DNA of 64,000 bases, taken from assembly GCA_030762175.1 (NCBI GenBank), contig CM060842.1, positions 68,974,001 through 69,038,000 on the forward strand, given 5' to 3'. How positions within the stretch are numbered: position 1 is the stretch's first letter; the number at the start of each line of letters is the position of its first letter. Source of the DNA: Metallyticus violacea. Lineage: Eukaryota; Arthropoda; Insecta; Mantodea; Metallyticidae. The notes below the pieces were generated by a model that was not told the origin of the DNA, did not search any database, and worked only from the letters and a program-made list of their open reading frames with translations. Made by a program: the position numbers and the translations under genes. Positions 34,901-46,950 of this stretch are shown here, in pieces.

Positions 34901-37900
34901 TCATTTCTTAAAATTCTACCAGTTTTTTATAGTAACAACAAATCCTCTTAGTGTATAACAATATTTTATAGCAACATATTCTGTCAAACACTGAATAGAA
35001 ATTTTAAAGCTTTTTTGACAAATTTTGTTTTTACTTTCATGTCAAACATAAACAACTGTAAGTGGAATTTAGAGAAGCAAAATCCTGACATTTCAGCACA
35101 AAGAGATATGTACGCTTTTAAAGTATACAGTAGCTTGTCGGTTCACCGACTTTGCAAGAGACCGAACAGCGCCAATTGCTTTTCAGGCAGTGCACAGTAA
35201 ACATGTCACCTATGCGTTGACATTTACAGTAGTCGAACAATACACATAAGCTTTGTCTCACTGGCTTAGCAGAGGCTCTCCGAAGGTATCTAGGATTTAA
35301 AAGTTGTAGGTGCCGCAATGTATTTTTTTTTATTTTTCTATATTAATAAGCGACTAATACATTAATATTTTAGGTTATAATGTGATAATTATGTAAGCGT
35401 AAAAAGTGCTTCGCTTAGCCTGCTGTCGCCGTAAAAAGGGGGTTCGCTATTTCCCATCCTTCAGCATTGTATAATTAAAATAATAAGCAAAAAAGCATAT
35501 GGTTCCTTTCCAGTAGCATTAACAGAGCGTATCCAATTGACATGTGCGATAAATTTCATTAAATGTTTCATCATTTTTAAATTAGTATTATTTTGCGGCT
35601 CTACAATGCGTATATGATTTATTGCTCCACAAATGCCCATTGAACGTGTGGGTAAAACATTTGTGATGTCCAGCTGTGATTTATTTGCATTATATTCCAA
35701 TTGCAATGACATAAATAGCTACTACAAATCTCTATGCATACTTGTAACTCTTGCATCACTATGAAACAACGTCTTAAAATTATTCCTGGTGGAGAGTACA
35801 TACGAGATTAACGGAGATGAACGGCTTTAATAAGTTTTATATGTTATCATAAACAAATTAAGACGCTACAGCCAGAGAGCTCAAATAAATATTGTATGCG
35901 TGAGGTATGAGGTTATAAGGATTAGGGTTGTAATGTACGTACACTTGTCGAAGAAAACGGGCCATCAGAAGTTGTGCAGAAACACTCGAGAATCGATCGC
36001 TAACCTTTGAAGTTTCTAACACCCTTACTCTCGAGAAACCGCCCAGAATCAGCTATTAACATTGCGTATGAACGATGTACATGTCCTCATAGCGAAGCAT
36101 CAGCCCTCATTAAACGAATACCAAAACACCAAGCAGTATGTTGGAGTCATTATCGGCTATCTTGCATATATGCAGTCTCATCACGTCATGCATTAACCTC
36201 CGACATCGTCGTTTAAATGTTGTGTATTTCTGGTGTAAACTGCTATAGATACGATCTATCAAACTCACTAAGAGATACATGAACCAACATTGAAGTGAAG
36301 AGTGCAATAGAGGTTCAAGATTACGCTATTTAAATAATATTCTACATAAACATTAAATGCCCCATATTTTGACAAATGCACTTATTTCGGTTTCATCATA
36401 TGTGAAGCGATGATGAAACTTTACTTTCCTTTCCATACAATTAGTTATTTTGGGAGATATCAGCAATTTTCAGAAAATGTCAAATTTTAAGATTTCTGAA
36501 ACGTTATACACGTAAACATATACTCACAAATTAATAGAGGAAAACATAAATTCCTAACCAAATTTAAAAGTTTATTAATGCTTAACTTGTAAATTTCTAC
36601 TTTATCACATGTTCCTCATTTTTCCTCTTTTTTCTTTAGGACACATAGGTTACAAGTAGAGGGTCATTAATATATATGGCTGCCATAGCATGGGATCTCA
36701 CTTCCGGGTGACAAGTCAAGCATCGGCCGGTAAGATGATACCTACAACGTCGGAAGCACAAATGAACGTTGCCTTAGAGTATATGTCTAACGTTCCTTCC
36801 GCTCGTAAACAAACTCCATTTTGCGAGAATATACTGTCTTGTTCTCGTTAATTCATTAACTGAAATTTTGCTTATTTCGTGCCCAAACTTAGCTTGATGT
36901 TCCCATAATCTGTAGGTATTCGTGCGAAATATTCTATCTTTTAAAGTACCACATAAATAACATTCACAACCAGTTAAACCGGGAGAACGCGAGGACCATA
37001 AACTACACTAATTACCCTATCATTGAATACATCACTTTTTGAATTTCATGATTCTTGAGTTAGGAACTAGCCTTAAAAGTTTTCTTCTATTATCAGCTGA
37101 AATTACGGCGTTGAGATTAGAGATGGCATCATTATATATTTATATTATCATTAAAAATGATAAAGCTTCTAATTTTGCACTTATCTGCACGCAGACACCA
37201 ATATTTTATAGTCATAAGGGCGGTGTCATACAAAACTGCTGTTTTTTTCTGACAATTTTGTGTGTTCACGCGCTTGTTTAGATGAAAACCGGATCACCTG
37301 CTCGCAAAGCTTAAACACTTTATAATTTATAGTTTCTGCTTTGGTAACTTTGTTGCATTTCTTGAGGAAAATGGAGGAACGTTTGTCTGTTGTGCAAGGT
37401 TTTCCTTTCATCTTCGGGAACGTTTTTGTCCAACACTATACCTACGGTTTCGAATGTGTTCACTGCCTTTGCGCAGCACTTGGTGGAGAGGGCACTGCAT
37501 TGGGGAAAGCTTCAAAAAACTCTCTTGCAGCTGCTTGATCAGAACTATTTGCAAATGTCCCACCATTCTAAACACGCGTCCACCATGAAAACAACTCTAC
37601 TACAAGTATGTGCTGTGTCTTCATTCACATGAGTCACATTTTTGGACTATTCTAAGATCGTGGATGCCTTCAATGTCAAGGAAAATACTGGGCAATGCAA
37701 TGGCGTGCCTAATATAACCCTATATTTGCATTCAATTTGAAAGTATTATAGGAAAAAAAAAAACAGGGTGGGTGAAAAGTCGCTCTTTCCCCAATATTTT
37801 TATGTTTCATAGGTTGAGGAAAGTAATTTTCCGAAGACCCTGTATCTTTTATATAATTATTGTTACCTAACTATAAAGTGAAAAATGAAATGTTCTACTC

Positions 37901-39418
37901 CACTGAAATATGATATATTTGATAACTTCAGTATGCATGGAAAAGTATACATTGAGCAAAATTTAAATTGTGAATGTTGGAAAAACAATTGAACTGTACT
38001 TGAGAAACTTATCTACCACCCTCTTGTTTTTAAATTACATGGCTGCGTAGAATTCACTTAAATTTTAAAGCTTTCCCTCCATTTCAGAGCAGCATTTTCC
38101 ATTTTGAGTTTTTTAGCGGCTGTTCTGAATACTTATTTCTGCACTTTCACTGCATATAACAGTTATTATTTCTCTCCTTGTTGTAACACTAGTAACGCTT
38201 CAATTCACTATTGAATTCTGCTATATAAAATTTATCTTCTTACAGAAACCCCTTTGGAACATTTACTGCTTATAGAACCAGCGCATATTTCATATTGTAA
38301 ACGGAAGGAATATACTTTGCTCTGACTGCCAAAATTAGTCTTTTGAAGCCATTTATAGTGTAAAATAATTATTATGATGTTTTAACACCTGAAAAGAGTA
38401 TGCCCACTGAGAAATGGTTAATTGACTTGTTACATGACACGAGGCTAAATTTATTAAAACTTCAGCACGTTGTGAAAACGCAAAACACAAATATTGATTT
38501 TTCCTTTTCTGTCTTAATTTGATTAATTCCTTTTTTATGTCTGTGAAACTTTAAAAAGCTAAATTTTCTAAATTTTTGACCTATTAATCAACTGTATCTT
38601 CTATTTCTTCGCCTAGATGATTAATGTAGAACTCTTTTACGTACAGTTTCGTTAGTATCACTATCAATAAAATGTAAACTGTTTATCTATCTTGGGCACA
38701 CTACATGCTAAATATTAGCTCTTTTGCTGTGGATAATACGAATTTATCCCAGATCTACTAAAGCAAGGGTAGTTTTAAAGTTTGCTCCTGATGAGTAACG
38801 TATTACATCGCCTAAATAGTTGTAATAGTTTACAATTTCATTTTATGACGCCACTTTACCGAACACTTTAGTTACAGTTCTTTTATTATCATTAATTTCT
38901 GTCCTCGTTTCAGCTTCCATGTTTCTGTCTCATTTAAAACCACTCTCTAATGACTTTTATTTTACACTTTTGTCCCACAATATACTGCGCACGATTTGAA
39001 TTCCAATAGCTTATACCGACATGAAAAGATTAAAAGCTGGGTGCGGAAGAACGGAGTGTCAACTGCAGGGTCTGTCCAGGGCCTTTTTACACGATTCATC
39101 TCCCTTCGAATTCACAATTCATGCCAAAAGCGCTTGATGCGGCTGCAATTTCCAACCTTTAATGGTCATTGCTCCGGGTTTGCGCTTTCCTATTCAGCTT
39201 TCCTCGCCATTGATGATTTTCCAGGAAACTTCAAACTCCAAAAATAAATCCGGTGTTTGCTTGCGAGATTTCGAGCGATCGCATTGGCTAGAATAGGATC
39301 CCAAACTCGGCACAACTCTGATTGTTAGCGGTATCCCTCTGTTTATTTACGTACCACTTGTCTGCCTGTTTACCTTATGCTCGTTTGTCTCCCGCTTTAC
39401 CACGATTTTGTTGCCTAT
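31981..39418. other. Long stretch of unassigned AT-rich DNA
   Basis: No supported gene in about 7.4 kb. Contents noted: an (AAAAT)n run at 32111-32136; a plus-strand C/T-biased segment at 32200-33000 ending in a 12-bp hairpin (32947-32958 with 32971-32982, one G:T pair); and scattered 60-100-codon frames (such as 33180-33473, 34107-34415, 35461-35712, 37390-37632, 38996-39247) that overlap on opposite strands and show no family motifs. Positions 37340-37640 and 38990-39330 are somewhat GC-richer but remain unexplained. Confidence 0.4.
32111..32136. repeat. (AAAAT)n microsatellite
   Basis: About five pentanucleotide units. Confidence 0.9.
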
Positions 39419-39438
39419 TCTCTCTCTCTCTCTCTCTC
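39419..39438. repeat. (TC)n microsatellite
   Basis: Ten uninterrupted TC units. Confidence 0.95.
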
Positions 39439-40019
39439 ATTCCCTTTAGCCTTTAGCATTACTTTGTTCAAATAACTGCTTTTCAGAGAAGCATGGAACT
39501 TATTTTTAGACTGACCTGAAGGCAGCTTAAGTTCTAAGGACTAACGCCTGAGCCTATAATATCATCGTATTGCAATAACTATTGGGAAAAATGGGAGTTT
39601 TCCAAATCATAGGAAACAGGTCTAATGAAGTTATATTTAAAAATTCATCCCATGGGAACAAATTTAATGAATAGAATATATACCGACTGTCTCACCCTAT
39701 TCTTGACCTGAAATATTTTCGAAATGAAACAAAACGTGAAAAATCTAATTGTGCAGGAATGTATGCATGTTAAGGGTTCACAAAATGGGAGGGTATGTAC
39801 AACCCATAAAATTAAAATTTTATGTCAATTTCAACTTAAAGTTACATGTTTTTAATGGAAAGTTTTTCTAGCGAACCAATTAGAGGTGCAATTAGTGATA
39901 ATAGAATTGGTTTCGCTGTTCCAAACCAATCTTCTGAAATAGAGGGACAATAGATTGTTTCTGGCGTTATATAAAGATCATGGGTTGCTTGCAATGTTTC
40001 TATACTAAAAGGATGCAGT
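39439..40019. other. Unassigned DNA upstream of a transposase relic
   Basis: It may contain the left part of the following DNA transposon, but no terminus or N-terminal transposase block is readable. Confidence 0.3.
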
Positions 40020-40615
40020 AAACAAACCATTATCAATCTGTTCAATGTACTAGTGTCTCCTGATCAGCTCCATGCTGATATTTGGATGCAGTTGCAACAT
40101 AATAATGCATTGCTAAGTAATATTCTGTTTACAGATGAAGTTTCGTTCACAAGTAACGTTAATGTGAATTTGAAGAGCATGCGCTACTGGTCCGTGCAAA
40201 ATCTCACTCACTTCGTGAGGTTGCTCATCAACGACAGTGGAGTGTCGATGTTTGGTGTGGTATCATTGACATCCGCGTTGTAGGTTCCTATTTTTATAAG
40301 GGAACATTAAACGGACAGCTTTAGGCATCATTTATGCAAGACACTCTACTCCTCATGGAAGACGTGGGATTGGAAACGCGTCTATCAATGTGGTTCCAGC
40401 ATGATGGGTGCCCCGCACACTTCACCCATCTTCTCAGAGAAGTTGTGGATGCAAAGCTTACAAATGGGTGAATAGAACGGTTTGTTCCTGCGAGATGGCC
40501 AGTTTTGTGCCCAGATTAGACAGCATTAGACTACAATCTCTGGGGCCCAGCCTTTAAGAAGCAATTATTTAATATGCAGATGACCAGATGCTCATTTCAG
40601 GATCTGAATTACATA
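40020..40615 (+). mobile_element. Tc1/mariner-superfamily DDE transposase relic, catalytic core
   Basis: From about 40110 the plus strand reads NILFTDEVSFTSN (first catalytic Asp in TDE), NLKSMRYWSVQN, then MFGVV (equivalent to NVWCGI), FYKGTLNG, a LLMEDVGLETR segment, and WFQHDGCPAHF near 40390 with the second catalytic Asp intact. A worn RWPVLCPD block, LDYNLWGPAFKKQLF, follows. This is the same broad transposase type as the relic at 3630-4133 but it retains the core that copy lacks. At least three stops or frameshifts interrupt it (for example after TSAL near 40281). Relics of this type are common in insects. No terminal repeats were found. Confidence 0.8.
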
Positions 40616-40681
40616 AAAAATTCCCATTTCTAATTCAAATGATAAAAAGCGTGCTAAATACTCTTTATTAGGATGCTTTTA

Positions 40682-40911
40682 CTTGGTTTATTTATGGACG
40701 CCCTATAGCAACTCAGGTCATCAGCCTCCCATTCAAACCAGGGGGCGAAACGGCCGACAAATTTTGCTCAGAGGCCTCCCTCTTTTTTCAGGCTTGAGGT
40801 TCTTTATAGTGCCGTAAATGTATGACAAGGGACCCACGGTTTTACTTCCCTTCCAAAAGAAGCCATACTTAGGATTTTACACCGAAAAAATCTATCGATC
40901 CTGGCCGGGAT
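40682..40911 (-). mobile_element. SINE-B copy lacking the tRNA-like head
   Basis: Blocks from the left: TTTATTTATGGACGCCCTAT, GGGGGCGAAACGGCC, CAGAGGCCTCCCTC, TAGTGCCGTAAATGTATGAC, TTACTTCCCTTCCAAAAG, CGAAAAAATCTATCGATCCT. Homology stops at GGCCGGGAT, within the B-box region, so the A box is missing. Confidence 0.88.
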
Positions 40912-43186
40912 TATCAGGAATGAAAATTTAAGCACACTAGGATGTTCATGTCACGAATCAAATAAAATTATTTATACAATATTTCGTATAAATGTACTTA
41001 ATTTGAAATTCTTTCTGTTCATCGTCTCTGGTCAGCAAACAATCTCGAACATTGCTTGCTTTAGATTCTAAAGGTTGAATGACGTCCTTTTTCTCTTTCC
41101 TTTCCTACTTGACTTCTCTGACCATCCGCAGCTAGACTCCGTTTCGTTACTAGCAACATAATTTATCTATCATAGCTCCCCACATTTTCTATGTTAGTGG
41201 TGTCTGCGTTAGTGTGGAAGCTTTCCGCGGAACTTTTTTCGGACGCCAAAATGGTTGAAAGCTGACTTCAAAATTGTACGAAGCCATTGTTTTTTTTTTT
41301 TCTATTTTTCACAAAAATATACATTGCTAAATCTCGGCAAACTGTAATATGTAATCTATAATTGCTAATTTGAAATCCAAGCTTATTTGTGTTTGTTCTA
41401 TATTTTAACATGAGAACAACTTGCAATATTCTAATGATAGTTGGAATTATTATATAATGAATACACTCACACTCATCAGACGTGAATGTAGGAGTATTGC
41501 TCGAGTTTATTTTGGATCATTAACTTGTTAATGTATTTAGCAAATACAGGAAGAATTCTATCTTTATTTCTCTTAAATTGAACACATTATACCGTCAAGA
41601 ACATAATTATTGTACTTAATCTTTGTCGTTCTAAGTTCTGTAAAGTTGAGAGCATTTTATGACTGTAACGTCTGTAGTTATTTCTTTTGAGCGTTGTTAA
41701 TCTTTCAAAATTCAACAATTCGAACATCACCATCATTACATTCGGAAATATATAGCTTGAACATAAATTGAAAACCTTTGCTTTGCTTGCTTAACTGCTC
41801 TCACTTCATGAAGATTTGATGCAGTATGGGCTGTCGAGAAGAAATAATTTCATTTCTTTAATGAAGATATCCTCGAAGGTCATTAATCTGAGTGAGAATT
41901 TGTTGGGATACCCAGTGATATGGATTATGAGATAGAAGATGCTCCGAATAAAAAAATATAATCACTGCTACAAGAGAAGTCACCACTTATTCCACTGTAA
42001 ATACTAATAAGTTTTCTTTTAACTGCGCAACTTTCATATTTGGTAAAGCAGGTTTCGTGTATTTCATATTTCCGGTAATGAGTTAAATCCGAAATTTCAT
42101 TAATGGAGAGGGGCCGTTCCTACAGAAAATGCACTACTATAAAAATGCTCCCTATTGTAGATGCAAAGGGACTATGTCGTGCGTTGTGAACTTTTATGAT
42201 CTTATTCTGGCATATATTTTGTGTTCCTTTTTCCTATGGTATTATTTCATTGTATACAATGAAAACTTACTGCTAAATTTCTGAGAATATTACATGTTTA
42301 ATCGCTATATGTTGTTTTTTCTAATGTTAGAGCCATGCAGGAACGCAACCTTTTCTATGATCCTGCACTGTCCCTTCCGCCACCCTGTCCCGGACTCACA
42401 AAAAGCGCATGTTAATTTTAGGCAAGTTAATTTGCATAGTAGCTCTGAGTGGGGTACGGTTGCCAGCTAATTATGTGTTCTTTGTACAAAGTGCACGAAA
42501 TCTCCATCCCCACACATGTTTTAACCTCCGGAAGCGCAGCACCGATTCTGATTGCATTAACTTCGAAACCTGCGTTGTTCGTTACTGTGATTAACAATAT
42601 TTAAGGTTCGTTCGTTAGTAGACTACATGTATCAGCCATTACCTCTTTTACACTAGTTTTCCTTCAGTTCTTACCTGATGGGCCAAAATTAAATAACATT
42701 AAGACTTATTTCAAAATATATGTACAGGTCAATGAATTTTCAATGACCTCTAACAGATGACTCGTGTGTCATTTAACTCAATATGTAGGATCTAGTAACT
42801 TCCGAAAAAATGCAACCAGTTCACAAAAATAGCCCATGTCATTTGTGAATTGAGAAAATATTACCTAAATAAAAGTTGCCAAACATGCCGTTATAGTCAT
42901 AAATAATATTGCATATGAGTAGTTAATGTTGCCCCAGCAACAAAATAAGAGAAAATTTTATAAAGTCATTGAAACTTTAATAAAATAATATTAGAAACTA
43001 TGTTGAGAAACCTCTAACCTAAATGAAGGTAATAAACAATTTTTGTGGATGAAATTTTTTAAAATAAATCATACATTGGTTACTCTCAAGAAACAAAAAT
43101 TGAATACTTATAACACTGTTTTTGTCTGAATTTAAGATATACATTAGACTAAACATATTACACAGTTATTACCTGATGGGGCTGGT
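40912..43186. other. Unassigned AT-rich DNA
   Basis: About 2.3 kb without a recognisable gene. A higher-GC patch at 42330-42600 holds a 61-codon frame with no identified family. A T run lies at 41289-41301. Confidence 0.4.
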
Positions 43187-43197
43187 TACTGTTAAAG

Positions 43198-43475
43198 CAT
43201 TTTAATGGTGCTTAACGCTCGTGTTTACTACTGGGGCACCACAGGCGGTGAACACTGGTGATACATGAAATGAAATGATATATTGGGAAAGGATTTTTTA
43301 AGGAAGGAAAAGATCCATGCCTAAGTTTAGGGTACCTCCCCGGCAGTTGTCATTTATGAGGAGTGAGGAAAACCTGGGAAAAACCTCAGTCAAGGAGGAC
43401 GGTCCTGGCAGGATTCGAAACCCAGACCTCCCGCTCACGAGTCCGCTCCTTAACGACCTCGGCCATCCGTGGCGG
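43198..43475 (-). mobile_element. SINE-A copy with 11-bp target-site duplication
   Basis: Complete minus-strand copy. The tRNA-like head is at the right (GGATTCGAAACCCAGACC for the B box, CTTAACGACCTCGGCCATCC for the A-box side). The body has AACCTCAGTCAAGGAGGACG and GGTACCTCCCCGGCAG. TACTGTTAAAG occurs at 43187-43197 and 43476-43486, a direct target duplication. It has no poly-A tail, in contrast to the 18.5-kb copy. Confidence 0.95.
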
Positions 43476-43486
43476 TACTGTTAAAG

Positions 43487-44639
43487 ATGTTAAATATTAT
43501 TGTTAATGGCCAAAGGTGTAGGAGAGATTAAATTTAAGATCAAGGAACTGCAAAACAATAGTTTGACTTCAATAGCTCTCTTCCTCTTAGTATAGAGAAT
43601 AGTTATTTTTTTTTTTTTTTTTTTTTAGCGACAATACATGCATCACATTGCATAGTATCAAGTATTGGCACTGACATTGTCAGTATTGGTATAGGGAAGG
43701 CAAACACTGTGGTGCTTACAGTCGGACACTTACAAAGGTCTGTCTGAAGTAGAGTAATGTTTTCAAAGTTTGAACACTTGCGGTCTATGGGAAACACATG
43801 ACAATGGTGACTTGCTATAGTAGACGTTGGCATTAGTCCATGTGGATGTGATAGTGTGGAGGGTGTTCACGCGCAGATATCCCCTGACACTGCAGCACGC
43901 AACATAGAGTTGATTCAATCTCTGCTGAAGTTGAGTGTGTTGGCAATGTTGCACATGTTGAAAGAATTATTTGTATACCGTAAAGTAACAAGTTAAAGAA
44001 AAAGTGGTTTCTCAGATATAGATTTGACACCACTACTTTTTACAGCACATTTATAGACACAATAAAATCACAAGCAGCCAGATTTTTTACACTTACCCCA
44101 AATCCATTCATGATGACATGACATCAGGTAACACCGAAAGGAATGAAGGTAATTGTTGCAGGGAGATAAGCTTTTCATAGGCCTACAACTTCCTTATGAC
44201 CCAGTTCTCGCATTGCAACGTTATAAACGCATGTACAATACAATGTAATGGCAACAGAACTTGGAATACGATCCCTAAAGAAATTCACCATGTGACTCGG
44301 TTTTTAGTTAAATTCATGTCTCACAGAGAAATCAACAGTGAGATGAACTACGCAGTGAAGACAATCACTGCAACAAATGCGATGAGTATAACAAGGGCCT
44401 GAATAATTAATTCAGTAGTACCGGGACAAACAAATTAAGACGTTACAATAGAACTAGCCTCTCATTGTATTACTGAGCACAACAGCAGGAGTAGGATTTC
44501 TAAGGGAGAAAATCTTAGTTTGTTTCACTCTGGCATGAAGGTATGGGGATCATTGAAAAGTTCTCTGAATGATCCACAGACTTTAGCAGCAGTTTACTAT
44601 CAAAGCTCGCCATCTTATATACAAACAATTACGCATTAT
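43487..44639. other. Unassigned DNA with a 21-base T run
   Basis: T run at 43606-43626. The overlapping minus-strand frames at 43603-44033 are not supported as genes. The sequence at 43640-44000 is of higher complexity and could be an unrecognised repeat with its poly-A tail (as minus-strand A) at the left. Confidence 0.3.
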
Positions 44640-45692
44640 GCAAGGATTGATTCGTAGTAGCAATAACTGCTTTTTGAAGTGCAGGCGCGTGTATACGTGA
44701 AAAATGGCAAATATCGAATATCGTGTGGCTATTAAATACCAAGTTGGTCAAGATAGGTATGAACGCAACAGAAATCCATAAAGATATAACAAACACTGCA
44801 GGGAACTCTGCAGGGGGGGGGGGAGAGTGAACGCGACGGTGAAACTTGGGAGATGATCCAGGTAACGGACGACCAAAATCCTTCACAACATGACGTGGTT
44901 CTGAAGGATCGCCGATTAAAGGTGTATGATATTCCTAAGGCTTTGTGCATTTCAAGGGAACTCGATTTTCATATTTTGGGGGAAGAATTGTGCTTGTAAA
45001 ATGTATCGGCAAGATGCTCAATCAGGATCAGAAATGAATTAGAGTGCAAAGTTTATCTCGTTGATTTGTGATCAGTAATGTAACATGGTTACATTACTAC
45101 ACACCTGAAACAAAATAGCAGTCTGAACAATGGAAGCCTCACGATTCTCTACCGCCAAAGAAAACAAATGTGAGAAATCGGCCGGGAAGACCATTTCATC
45201 GTTTTTCGGTGATACCAGGATATACAGCTATTAGATTATCTTCTTACTGGAAAAGCTATCACTGGAGTTTATTATGCTAATCTTTAAGAACTGTTGAAGA
45301 CAAAAATACGCGATAAAAGGCCAATTTTATCGTAGAGGAAAGTCATCTTACATCAAGACTTCCTCACACATGTCTTATTGCAATGACGAAAATCATTGGC
45401 TTGGGGTGTGATTTGTTGCCGCATCCTCCTTATTCTCCTGACTTGGCTCCACCGGATTTCCATATATTCACTAAACTGAGAAAATTCCTTTATGGAAAGG
45501 AATTTTCGTCCAATGAAGAGCTTAAATGGAGGGTGTTTTGCAGGCCTGGAAGAATCTAAATTTGGTGCTTTGGAGCATCGCTGGAAAAAGTGAGTTAATG
45601 TCAAAGGAAACTAGGATGAAAAATAATAACAATTCAAAAAAACTATGCACTTATTTATGGCTTCATTCCGGGACTTTCCAAATGAGCCTCGT
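44640..45692 (+). mobile_element. Near full-length mariner element, third copy, dead
   Basis: The plus-strand transposase relic starts MANIEYRVAIKYQVGQ near 44706. QVTDDQNPSQ with VVLKDRRLKVYDIPKALCIS at 44860-44950 is the second helix-turn-helix. WLHYYTPETKQQSEQW lies near 45090, then KKTNVRNRPGRPFHRFFG. The C-terminal block LPHPPYSPDLAPPDFHIFTK near 45415 is followed by LRKFLYGKEFSSNEELK. The final segment FHSGTFQMSLVL near 45660-45690 matches the terminal-repeat region typical of such elements. A run of G at 44813-44821 breaks the frame. The second catalytic Asp block (HDNARPHT) is displaced or lost. It is inactive. Confidence 0.85.
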
Positions 45693-46633
45693 ATTAATCG
45701 CTTAGTAGTTACATAAAGAATCAGTTATTAGAGTGCAGTGCAATGCTTATGTAGATACTTCGTTATTTTTTTTTTAATATTAATACTACTTTACTATTTA
45801 ACATTATATTTCAGTCAGAGAAACTCTGTTACATAATTTTCGATTCAAATGGTTTTAACAACATATTTAAACACTAGTTGATTCCTAGCATTTTCTATAT
45901 CTTGTAAAAACAAATTTAAAATATTTCATATGTTTAAGAAAAATGTTAGTAAAAGAATAGTGCGTTAGTAGAAATGTTAACAAAAGAAAAAAGTAACAAT
46001 TTATGCTATTTCTCACTTTAATATCGCATTGGAACAGAATACTTAATGTAGTAACGTTAGTATTTACTTCAATAATCCTTTACTTACAGCAGACCAAAAC
46101 ATTTTCAAAAAAAAAGAATCTTTAAAAAGATTATACTCTACAATATTAAGGATACCAGATGTTTTAATCACTGAATATATATATATATATATAAAAGAAA
46201 AATAAATAAAGTAACACTATTAACAATGTAACAAATTAACAGTAATTATAATAGTACAAAAGGATAAAACGCCAAGAAAAAGTCACACTTGAGATCGCTA
46301 TATTTCGGACTCGTGGAGTCCTTCTATGGCAAAAAGAAAATACAAATTTGATATATATATATAATGAGAAATAAGGGGTTAAATGTGAAAGTCATTCATA
46401 AAGTATTTTCCAGTACAACGTCTTAAAGCTTTAGAGCAAAATTTAAGGTTTTTATTAATATATGCAATTTTTATTACAAGAGTAATATATTGAAATCCAC
46501 ATACATTAAAATGTTCTAATTAAAATTATACATACCATAGTGTATTAAAATAACAGTACTCATATAATAATCAGTATAACATTAAACTCCATTAGCAGCA
46601 GTTGCAGGTTCTTATTGAGTTCATAAAAACGAA
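45693..46633. other. AT-rich DNA with short repeats
   Basis: It contains an (AT)n run at 46174-46193, a shorter one near 46351, and a perfect GGACTC/GAGTCC hairpin with a 3-nt loop at 46307-46321. No coding content is recognised. Confidence 0.4.
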
Positions 46634-46644
46634 TAAATTAAATG

Positions 46645-46937
46645 TTGATTTGGTTTATTTTCGTACCCCTCTTTAATATCTCAGGTCATCAGCTCTCATT
46701 CAAATCAGGGCGTGAAACGGCCGACATATTTTGCTCAGAGACCTCTTCTTTCAGGCTTGAGGTTCTTTATCATGCCGTAAATGTACGACACGGGACCCAT
46801 GGCTTTACTTCCCTTCCGAAGGAAGCCATTCTTAGGATTTTTACGCCCGAAAAAATCCATCGGTCCTGGTCGGGATCGAGCCCGCGATCTTGGGTTTACG
46901 AGTCAACTATGGTTATCACTACACCACCAGGACCGAC
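46645..46937 (-). mobile_element. SINE-B, full length, with 10-bp target-site duplication
   Basis: Complete copy. On the minus strand the head reads CCTGGTGGTGTAGTGATAAC (A box TGGTGTAGTG) and a loop-like CTCGTAA. The B box follows as GGGCTCGATCC, then GACCGATGGATTTTTTCGGG, TACGGCATGATAAAGAACCT, and the 3' end GAGATATTAAAGAGG. TAAATTAAAT occurs at 46634-46643 and 46941-46950. A plus-strand open frame (46642-47061) runs through the element by chance. Confidence 0.94.
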
Positions 46938-46950
46938 GATTAAATTAAAT

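Noticed and set aside
43603..44033. Overlapping minus-strand frames as a small gene
   Set aside because: They overlap each other in different frames, one begins in a T run, and none shows family motifs.
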